Assembly: GCA_012728775.1 (NCBI GenBank)
Contig: JAAYEN010000060.1
Location: forward strand, 1-14,066
Direction: 5' to 3'
Source: Tissierellia bacterium
GTDB taxonomy: Bacteria > Bacillota_A > Clostridia > Tissierellales > Peptoniphilaceae
DNA: 14,066 nt
The notes beneath the pieces are model-generated. The model was given only the letters and a program-made list of their open reading frames with translations, had not been told where the DNA came from and made no database searches. Made by a program: the position numbers and the translations under genes. Within the stretch, counting starts at the first letter, position 1; the number at the start of each line of letters is the position of its first letter. This document shows, piece after piece, positions 6,291 through 12,735 of the stretch.

Positions 6291-8627
6291 CTAATCTACA
6301 CCTCTAAAATAGTGTCCATGAGTAATATTTCCCCATTTTTCTTTTAATCTTTCATTTAATATACTTGTTTTTTTATATCTAGCATTAACAAATTCATCTA
6401 TAATTTCTTGAGGGTTTTCTTCAAATGTAAAATCTAGTAAAAGATAATCTATTCCTGATTCAGAAACCTTATCCAAATGTTCAATGATAGAAATTGGATA
6501 TGAATTATAAATTATTGAAAGATCATTTTCTCTTTTCGTTTTAAAGTCTACATTTTTTTCATCTCTTAAAGTATACCCCTCTTTAAAATTACATACTTCA
6601 CAATTTCGTTTGTATTCACATTTTTTTATCAATGAAAATGGACAGTGTTTCATAGTCATAACCCTAAGAAATCCATAACCAATACTTTCCAAAGTTGCAT
6701 CTGTTCTTCTTCTTATTTCAGAAATCTGGTGAAAGGTCAGCTCTGGAGATAAAATAATATCTTTCATATTATTTTCCCTTAAAAAATCTATCCCATGGGA
6801 ATTAAATATATTAAGTCCCATATCGCCAATTAAATTTTCATCTCCAAAGGCTATAAATCCACCAAGATTGTCTATAACTACTCCTGTCATAGGAATGTGT
6901 TTTGTTTGTTCTTTTAGACTATTATAATCTTTGTGAAATAATATTTTAGGAGATCTATAATATACCTCTTTTCCTTTTTCTAAAAGACTCTTATATGTCC
7001 CTACATCTAAGAATCTTAAATAAAATCTATCTATGTCCCCTATTTTAATTTTTTCAAATTGTTCTTTATTGTCCAATGAAACAGAAAATTTTATTTTCGT
7101 TTTTTCTATAGATTTAGGGTTTTTATTGATATTTATCTTTTGAGATTTTCTAATTGTATTTTTACGAATTCTATCTTCTAGCTTTTCTATAATATCTCTT
7201 CTTAGAGAATTTAAAACTCCCACTGGCATAAAAATATTATCTTCAATATCTATCTCTAAATTTTTCAAAATAAATCCAGTGTTGCCTAATTTTTCCAATT
7301 GTTTTTGTATATTTTCAAAAGTCGCTGGTGAATTTATAGATTCTTCTACAATTTTATCCCCAAGGACTTCTTCTTCGTATTCTCTAGAAACAAGTTTTAA
7401 TTTTGGATATTCTCCAATATGAGCTATAAATTTTAAATCTATTTCTCTTTTCTTATTATCCACTTCATAAGTTTTCCTAGCCTTCTCCAGATGTTTCATA
7501 TTGTGAATTCTTCTAACTTCTCCTTGTTTTATCACTTTAAAATACACAGGAATTATAGCTTTACCTTTTGGATAAGTCTTATTTGCATTAATGGTTTTAT
7601 GTCCATTTTGAGTTTGGAATTCTAATAAATCCCCTTCGTTAATATCTTCAAAAAATTCTACTACTGCATTTCTATTTTGAAAATCTATTATATCTCCTAC
7701 TTTCAAGCCCCTATTGTCAGGTCTAGTAGAATCTACCAAGTTTTTGCCAAAGTCATTAAATGGCAATCCTTTTGTAAAACCCCTATTAAAAGCTTGCTTT
7801 AACAGCTTTTCTTCTCCTTTAATGCTAAGACCATCTATTCCTTTTCTATAGGAATTTATTACCGTCGCAACATATTCTGGTCTTTTCATCCTACCTTCAA
7901 TTTTAATAGAATCCACTCCAGCATCTATTAATTTTTCCAGATTTTCCAAAGTGTATAGATCCTTCGGACTAATTAGATATCCTCTGGAATCTTTTAAAAC
8001 TTCCCCATCTTTTTTTATTATCTCATAAGATTTTCTGCAAGGCTGGGCACATCTACCCCTATTTCCACTTCTTCCGCCTATCATAGAACTCATTAAACAT
8101 TGACCAGAATAACTGATACAAAGGGCTCCATGGGCAAAAGCTTCAATTTGTAGATTTAAATTTTCTTTCATTAACTTTATCTCTGAAAGGGGCGTTTCTC
8201 TAGCTAATACGATTCTATTAAATCCATTTTTTTCCAGAAACATTCCACCTTCTAAAGAATTAATGGTCATTTGGGTAGAAGCGTGAAGTTCTAAATTGGA
8301 AAAATTCTCTTTTATTACCTTAGCCAGTCCTAAATCTTGAACGATTATTCCGTCTACTCCAATGGTGTCCAAATAATATATATAATCAACAGCTTTTTCT
8401 AATTCCCTTTCGTCTAGTAAAGTATTTACTGTAACATAAATTCTTACATCTCTAAAATGAGCATAAAGAACAGCCTCAGCTAATTCTTCATCAGAAAAAT
8501 TATTTGCTGAAGCTCTTGCACTAAAGCTTTGCCCTCCTAGATAGACTGCATTTGCTCCGTTTTGGATAGCTGCTATTAAGGATTCTTTGCTCCCTGCTGG
8601 TGCCAGCAGTTCAATTTCTTTTCTCAA
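6291..8627 (-). CDS. U32 family protein, RlhA/TrhP-like RNA hydroxylation enzyme, with fused second half
   Basis: A 778-residue U32 family protein. Residues 1-about 260 are the U32 TIM-barrel domain (IELLAPAGS near the start; GALCISYSGQC; GNRGRCAQPCR; IKIEGRMKRPEYV). A central DUF3656-like region runs about 300-490. The C-terminal third (about 510-740) looks like a second U32-type domain. There are exactly eight cysteines in two groups: C170, C177, C193, C197 and C662, C670, C676, C679. Family members such as E. coli RlhA (5-hydroxycytidine in 23S rRNA) and TrhP (5-hydroxyuridine in tRNA) need such cysteines, probably for an Fe-S cluster. The old 'collagenase-like protease' label is likely misleading. 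Translation starts at TTG (8625-8627): TAG stands three codons upstream in frame, AGGAGG lies 12 bases before it, and the conserved N-terminus follows at once. It overlaps zapA by 17 bases and abuts mutS2. The family is certain; the RNA target is inferred. Confidence 0.92.
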   Translation of the reverse strand: MRKEIELLAPAGSKESLIAAIQNGANAVYLGGQSFSARASANNFSDEELAEAVLYAHFRDVRIYVTVNTLLDERELEKAVDYIYYLDTIGVDGIIVQDLGLAKVIKENFSNLELHASTQMTINSLEGGMFLEKNGFNRIVLARETPLSEIKLMKENLNLQIEAFAHGALCISYSGQCLMSSMIGGRSGNRGRCAQPCRKSYEIIKKDGEVLKDSRGYLISPKDLYTLENLEKLIDAGVDSIKIEGRMKRPEYVATVINSYRKGIDGLSIKGEEKLLKQAFNRGFTKGLPFNDFGKNLVDSTRPDNRGLKVGDIIDFQNRNAVVEFFEDINEGDLLEFQTQNGHKTINANKTYPKGKAIIPVYFKVIKQGEVRRIHNMKHLEKARKTYEVDNKKREIDLKFIAHIGEYPKLKLVSREYEEEVLGDKIVEESINSPATFENIQKQLEKLGNTGFILKNLEIDIEDNIFMPVGVLNSLRRDIIEKLEDRIRKNTIRKSQKININKNPKSIEKTKIKFSVSLDNKEQFEKIKIGDIDRFYLRFLDVGTYKSLLEKGKEVYYRSPKILFHKDYNSLKEQTKHIPMTGVVIDNLGGFIAFGDENLIGDMGLNIFNSHGIDFLRENNMKDIILSPELTFHQISEIRRRTDATLESIGYGFLRVMTMKHCPFSLIKKCEYKRNCEVCNFKEGYTLRDEKNVDFKTKRENDLSIIYNSYPISIIEHLDKVSESGIDYLLLDFTFEENPQEIIDEFVNARYKKTSILNERLKEKWGNITHGHYFRGVD

Positions 8628-9198
8628 GCTTTGCTATTTCCTCCTTAAGATTTCTGATAGTACCCTTCAAGTTTATAATGTCCTTGTTCCTATCGAAATT
8701 AAGTCTTTCTTGATTGGATAATTTGTTTTTAAGCACATCTATTTCTTTTTTTGCATCATCCAATTCTTTATTCTTTTTAGCTACTTCGTTAAATGCTTTT
8801 TTGTATTTATCTGTTTCTTCCTTTAATTTATTGGAACTAAAGTTTTCTGCTTTTTTATATTTTTCTATAAGATTTTCATTTTCTATCTTTAGTTGTTTCA
8901 AATTCTCTAGTTCTTTTTGAGTTTGTTCAAATCTTTGTAGCTTTTTAGCATTTTCGTCGTTTTTAATACTTATTTTAAAATCTTCTAACTTTTTCTTTTC
9001 TTTCTCTAGTTGATCTTGGAGATTAACTGCTACTAAAATGATGCCCTCCGTTTTGGTAAGTTTAGGATTGGCTTTCACAGTATCTTTAATTGCTCTATTT
9101 ACTTGGGAAGTTACATAATTTATATATCTTCCATCGTCTGCACTCACTACATTAAAAGTAATTCCATCTATTTCCACTTGAACTCTGTTCTTACTCAT
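8611..9198 (-). CDS. zapA: cell division protein ZapA with long coiled-coil extension
   Basis: ZapA bundles FtsZ filaments at the division ring. Residues 1-about 75 are the ZapA domain (VQVEIDGITFNVVSADDGRYINYVTSQVN...TEGIILVAVNLQDQLEK). From about 60 to the end the chain is an almost unbroken charged coiled coil rich in Lys, Glu, Asn and Leu. At 195 residues it is about twice the length of B. subtilis ZapA (85). The ATG has AAGGA 9 bases upstream. The start lies only 17 bases beyond the T-run of the terminator after pheT, so transcription must come by read-through or from a promoter within pheT. The 3' end carries the AGGAGG and the TTG start of the U32 gene. Position next to pheT is typical of Firmicutes. 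The tail could extend filament spacing or bind a partner; that is inference. Confidence 0.9.
   Translation of the reverse strand: MSKNRVQVEIDGITFNVVSADDGRYINYVTSQVNRAIKDTVKANPKLTKTEGIILVAVNLQDQLEKEKKKLEDFKISIKNDENAKKLQRFEQTQKELENLKQLKIENENLIEKYKKAENFSSNKLKEETDKYKKAFNEVAKKNKELDDAKKEIDVLKNKLSNQERLNFDRNKDIINLKGTIRNLKEEIAKLEKRN
8640..8646 (-). promoter_or_regulatory. Shine-Dalgarno for the UUG-started U32 gene, inside zapA
   Basis: AAGGAGG on the minus strand lies within the last codons of zapA, 12 bases before the TTG start at 8627. It is the strongest Shine-Dalgarno match near this start and supports initiation at TTG despite the somewhat long spacing. No other start codon lies between it and the conserved N-terminus. 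Confidence 0.7.
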
Positions 9199-9214
9199 CT
9201 AATCCCATCCTTTC

Positions 9215-9240
9215 CAAAAAAGGTAGACAAAAGTCTACCT
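9215..9240 (-). terminator. intrinsic terminator between pheT and zapA
   Basis: On the minus strand AGGTAGAC and GTCTACCT form a perfect 8-bp stem with a TTTT loop, followed by TTTTT and then GG. It begins one base after the pheT stop codon (9242-9244) and its T-run ends 17 bases before the zapA ATG. Strength is probably moderate because the stem has only four G-C pairs. No promoter fits between it and zapA, so it may work as a partial terminator that lowers downstream expression relative to pheST. Confidence 0.82.
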
Positions 9241-9241
9241 A

Positions 9242-11632
9242 TTAATCTCTTAAAATCGCACCTAATTCAGCCTTTAGATTTTCAACTATTTTTTCCATTA
9301 TCTCATTAACTTCTTCATCTTTTAAAGTTTTATCATGGGATCTAAATCTTAGATTAAATGCAACACTCTTTTTACCCTTTTCTATTTGCTCCCCTGTATA
9401 AATGTCAAATACTCTAAATTCTTCCAGCATATCTCCTGCTACTTCATTGGCTATTACTTTAACTTGAGACATCATAATGCTCTCGTCTATAATAATTGCC
9501 AAGTCCCTGTCGGAGCTTGGATATTTAGGAAGGGGCTTGTATAATCTCTCTTCAGTAGAATTTTCTACGATCAAATCAAAATCAAATTCCCCTGCAACCA
9601 CTCGGTTTTTCAATTCATAGTTTTCCATAACAAGGGGATGAATTTCTCCAAAGGTGCCTAAAAGTTTTTCTCCTAGATAAACATTAGCACAACGACCTGG
9701 ATGATAAATCTCATTTTCTGATTCCCTTTCAAAAGAATAGTTCTTAATTCCTAATTGCTCAAAAGCTTTTTCCAAAGATTCTTTTACGAAGAAGAAGTCG
9801 CTATCTCCGTAAGCAGAAATAATAAACTTTAATTCTTCTGTAGGAATTCCATCCGCATCCACTTCAGGTGAAAAAGTATTTCCTATTTCATAAGCTAACA
9901 TATTTTCAATATTTCTATTTTGATTTCTACTAGCTACATCTAAAATATTTCCCAAAAGTGTAGTTCTCATTACAGAGTATTCTTCCCCAAGGGGATTCAT
10001 TATTGTAACGTATTCTCTTCTCTTATCCCCTTCAGGTATCATTAATTTGTCGTAAGTGCTTGGGCTGATAAATGAATATGTCAACAGTTCGCTATATCCC
10101 ATGCCTTTAAGGGCATTTTTTAATGTCTTTTGTACTTGTCTAAAGTATGGTTTTCCTCCACGAGTCATAGCACTCATAATTGGAGTAGGTTTTATATTAT
10201 TAAGTCCATAAAGTCTACCTACTTCTTCAATCAAGTCAGCTTCAATGGTAATATCTCCTCTAAAAGTGGGAACTGTACACTCTAGCACGTCATTTTTTTC
10301 TTCTACAGAAATATCTAGTCTTTCAAGATATTCTTTCATTTCAGAAGTTTCTATATCTGTACCTAAAAGCTTATTACATCTTTTCGGTCTCATGGAAACC
10401 ACAAGGGGCATTTTCTTATTTTCATAAATATCAATTGGATTAGCAACTACTACAGCTGCACCAATTTCTTCTGCAAGCTCGCACGCTCTATCTACAGCTA
10501 ATCTAGCAAGTTCAGGGTCTAATCCCTTTTCAAAACGGCTGCTAGCTTCAGTTCTTAAATTAAGTCTTTTAGATGTTTTTCTTATTACAGAAGGTTCAAA
10601 GTTAGCACCTTCTAATACAATTGTAGTTGTAGAATCCTTTATTCCAGAGTCCATTCCTCCCATAACTCCAGCGATCCCTATTGGACCTTCCCCATCTGCA
10701 ATTACCATGTCTGAAGAATTTAGTTTTCTTATTTGAGAATCTAAAGTTTGAAATTCATAATTATCTTCTGCTTGATATACCTTAATTTCGCTACCTCGTA
10801 AATCTTCCAAATCAAAAGCATGTAGAGGCAATCCATATTCTAGCATTACGAAGTTAGTGATATCTACGACATTATTAATAGGTCTTACACCTGCCGCCAT
10901 AAGATTATTTTGCATCCATTGAGGTGATGGCTTAATCTTTACATTCTTTAATACCCTTGCATAATATCTATGACAGTTAGGAGTTTCTATGGTTACATTT
11001 TTTAAATAATCTCTTATATCGTCTTCTTCATTTTTTATTTTAAATTCTAAATTCTTTAAGTCTTTTTTTAGCGTAGCTTTGGCTTCCCTAGCCATGCCTA
11101 CGATACTTAAACAATCTGGACGATTGGGCGTGATTTCACAATCTAAAATATCCCAATCTAATTCCAACAGCTTTACTACGTCCTCTCCCACTTTTGTATC
11201 TTCGTTAAAAATGTAAATTCCATCACGAAATTCTCTAGGAATTACGCTAACGTCATATCCTAATTCATCCAAAGAACACATCATTCCGAAAGACTCTTCT
11301 CCTCTAAATTCCGTTGGTTCAATAGTAACTCCACCAGGTAATGTAGAGCCTACTAGAGCAATGGGAATAATTGCTCCTTCCACAACATTGGGAGCTCCAG
11401 TAATTATTTTTACAACTTCATCTCCCATGTCAACTTGACATATAATTAATTTATCTGCGTTGGGATGAGGTTCGATTTTTATTACTTTTCCAGTTTTGAT
11501 TCCACTTATTTCTGTATCTCTATCTATAATTTGATCTACGTGGGAACCTGAGTCTGTAATTTTATCAGCCAAAACTCTAGTATCCACATCTATTTCGCAA
11601 TATTCATTTAGCCATTTAATTGGTAATAACAT
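9242..11632 (-). CDS. pheT: phenylalanyl-tRNA synthetase beta subunit
   Basis: The beta subunit of the cytoplasmic (alpha-beta)2 synthetase that charges tRNA-Phe. At 796 residues it has the normal bacterial length. Visible domains: EMAP/OB-type tRNA-binding domain at about 40-150 (GKVIKIEPHPNADKL...ITGAPNV), B3/B4 editing region at about 210-380 (NNVVDITNFVMLEYGLPLHAFD; RTEASSRFEKGLDPE), B5 domain at about 405-480, a catalytic-like core at about 490-680, and a C-terminal FDX-ACB anticodon-binding domain at about 703-795 (YPSSDRDLAIIID...FRVFDIYTG). The ATG has GGGAGG 4 bases upstream, and this Shine-Dalgarno overlaps the pheS stop codon. Only 9 bases separate the genes, which supports balanced subunit synthesis. 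No truncation or frameshift was seen. Confidence 0.97.
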   Translation of the reverse strand: MLLPIKWLNEYCEIDVDTRVLADKITDSGSHVDQIIDRDTEISGIKTGKVIKIEPHPNADKLIICQVDMGDEVVKIITGAPNVVEGAIIPIALVGSTLPGGVTIEPTEFRGEESFGMMCSLDELGYDVSVIPREFRDGIYIFNEDTKVGEDVVKLLELDWDILDCEITPNRPDCLSIVGMAREAKATLKKDLKNLEFKIKNEEDDIRDYLKNVTIETPNCHRYYARVLKNVKIKPSPQWMQNNLMAAGVRPINNVVDITNFVMLEYGLPLHAFDLEDLRGSEIKVYQAEDNYEFQTLDSQIRKLNSSDMVIADGEGPIGIAGVMGGMDSGIKDSTTTIVLEGANFEPSVIRKTSKRLNLRTEASSRFEKGLDPELARLAVDRACELAEEIGAAVVVANPIDIYENKKMPLVVSMRPKRCNKLLGTDIETSEMKEYLERLDISVEEKNDVLECTVPTFRGDITIEADLIEEVGRLYGLNNIKPTPIMSAMTRGGKPYFRQVQKTLKNALKGMGYSELLTYSFISPSTYDKLMIPEGDKRREYVTIMNPLGEEYSVMRTTLLGNILDVASRNQNRNIENMLAYEIGNTFSPEVDADGIPTEELKFIISAYGDSDFFFVKESLEKAFEQLGIKNYSFERESENEIYHPGRCANVYLGEKLLGTFGEIHPLVMENYELKNRVVAGEFDFDLIVENSTEERLYKPLPKYPSSDRDLAIIIDESIMMSQVKVIANEVAGDMLEEFRVFDIYTGEQIEKGKKSVAFNLRFRSHDKTLKDEEVNEIMEKIVENLKAELGAILRD

Positions 11633-11641
11633 ATTTCCTCC

Positions 11642-12664
11642 CTAAAATTGATTCAAAAATCTATTGTCATTTTCAAAAAGCAATCTGATATTAGTTATGC
11701 CATGTTTTACCATGGTAACTCTATCAACGCCAAGACCAAAGGCAAAGCCCGTATATTTTTCTGAATCTATTCCACAATTTTCTAAAACCTGAGGGTGAAC
11801 CATGCCACCTCCTAAAAGTTCCATGCTCCAACCTGTTCCACCGCAAGCGCTACATCCAGCACCGTGACAGCTAAAACAAGTTACATCTACTTCTACGCTA
11901 GGTTCCGTAAATGGAAAGTAGTGAGGTCTATATCTAGTTTCTATATCTTCACCGAAAAACTCTTTAATAAATATATCCAAAGTTCCAATTAAATCTCCCA
12001 TGGAAATATTTTCATCCACTACTAAACCTTCCATTTGATGAAACATAGGCGAGTGAGTGTCGTCTACATCGTCAAATCGAAATGTCCTACCAGCAGAAAC
12101 CATTTTAATTGGAGCTCCATATTTTTTCATTGAGCGAATTTGTACCGGTGAAGTGTGAGTTCTCAAAAGATTCTTTTCGTCTATATAAAATGTATCGGAT
12201 AAATCTCTAGAAGGATGATCCTCTGGAGAGTTTAAATAATCGAAGTTATTTGCAACTGATTCGATTTCTGGTCCTGGAATTATTCTAAATCCTAAAGACA
12301 CAAATAAATCTTCCAGTTCTTCCATAGTTTTCATAAGTGGATGATCATTTCCAACTCTAATAATGTCCTTTTCCAAGGAGATATCTATAATTTCTCTAGC
12401 AAGTTTTTGTTTTAAAAGTCCTGTACTTAAAGATTCCTTTTTGTTATTAATCTCATCTTTTAAAAGGTTGCCCACTTCGTTTGCAAGTTTTCCTATTACA
12501 GGTCTTTCTTCATTACTTAATTTTCCCATTCCCTTAAGGGCAATGGTCATAAGTCCTTTTTTTCCTAAGTATTTAACTCTTAATTTTTCAAGAGATTCCA
12601 CTTCGTTTATAGTTGAAATCTCTTCTAAGAATTCATTTTTTATATTCTCAATTTGTTCTTTCAT
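11642..12664 (-). CDS. pheS: phenylalanyl-tRNA synthetase alpha subunit
   Basis: The catalytic alpha subunit of phenylalanyl-tRNA synthetase, a class II enzyme that forms Phe-AMP and transfers Phe to tRNA-Phe. The 340-residue length is standard. Residues 1-about 85 are the N-terminal coiled-coil domain that contacts tRNA (EKLRVKYLGKKGLMT). The core carries LRTHTSPVQIR at 167-177, motif 2 GRTFRFDDVDDTHSPMFHQMEG at 192-213, YRPHYFPFTEPSVEVD at 245-260 and motif 3 GFAFGLGVDRVTM at 306-318. C263, C266, C271 and C274 form a CxxC-x4-CxxC group that is common in Firmicutes PheS and could bind a metal. The ATG has AGGA 6 bases upstream. The predicted leader is only about 25 bases, so no T-box riboswitch can be present at this promoter. 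It leads the pheST operon. Confidence 0.97.
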   Translation of the reverse strand: MKEQIENIKNEFLEEISTINEVESLEKLRVKYLGKKGLMTIALKGMGKLSNEERPVIGKLANEVGNLLKDEINNKKESLSTGLLKQKLAREIIDISLEKDIIRVGNDHPLMKTMEELEDLFVSLGFRIIPGPEIESVANNFDYLNSPEDHPSRDLSDTFYIDEKNLLRTHTSPVQIRSMKKYGAPIKMVSAGRTFRFDDVDDTHSPMFHQMEGLVVDENISMGDLIGTLDIFIKEFFGEDIETRYRPHYFPFTEPSVEVDVTCFSCHGAGCSACGGTGWSMELLGGGMVHPQVLENCGIDSEKYTGFAFGLGVDRVTMVKHGITNIRLLFENDNRFLNQF

Positions 12665-12696
12665 ATTCTTTCCTTTTTCTCTTTTAATTAAAAATA

Positions 12697-12725
12697 ATTA
12701 TATCAAATTTATCGTATATTGGCAA
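12697..12725 (-). promoter_or_regulatory. sigma-A-type promoter of pheST
   Basis: On the minus strand TTGCCA (12720-12725) and TATAAT (12697-12702) are separated by exactly 17 bases, giving 11 of 12 matches to the sigma-A consensus. The transcript would start near 12690, about 25 bases before the pheS ATG. The -35 lies 10 bases beyond the antiporter stop codon. No hairpin with a T-run was seen between that stop and the promoter, so some read-through from the antiporter gene is possible. Confidence 0.85.
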
Positions 12726-12735
12726 TTTCAGTACT

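Noticed and set aside
11840..11880. CxxC-x4-CxxC cluster in PheS as a novel insertion
   Set aside because: The same cysteine-rich stretch (CFxCxGxGCxxCxGTGW-like) is common in Firmicutes PheS.
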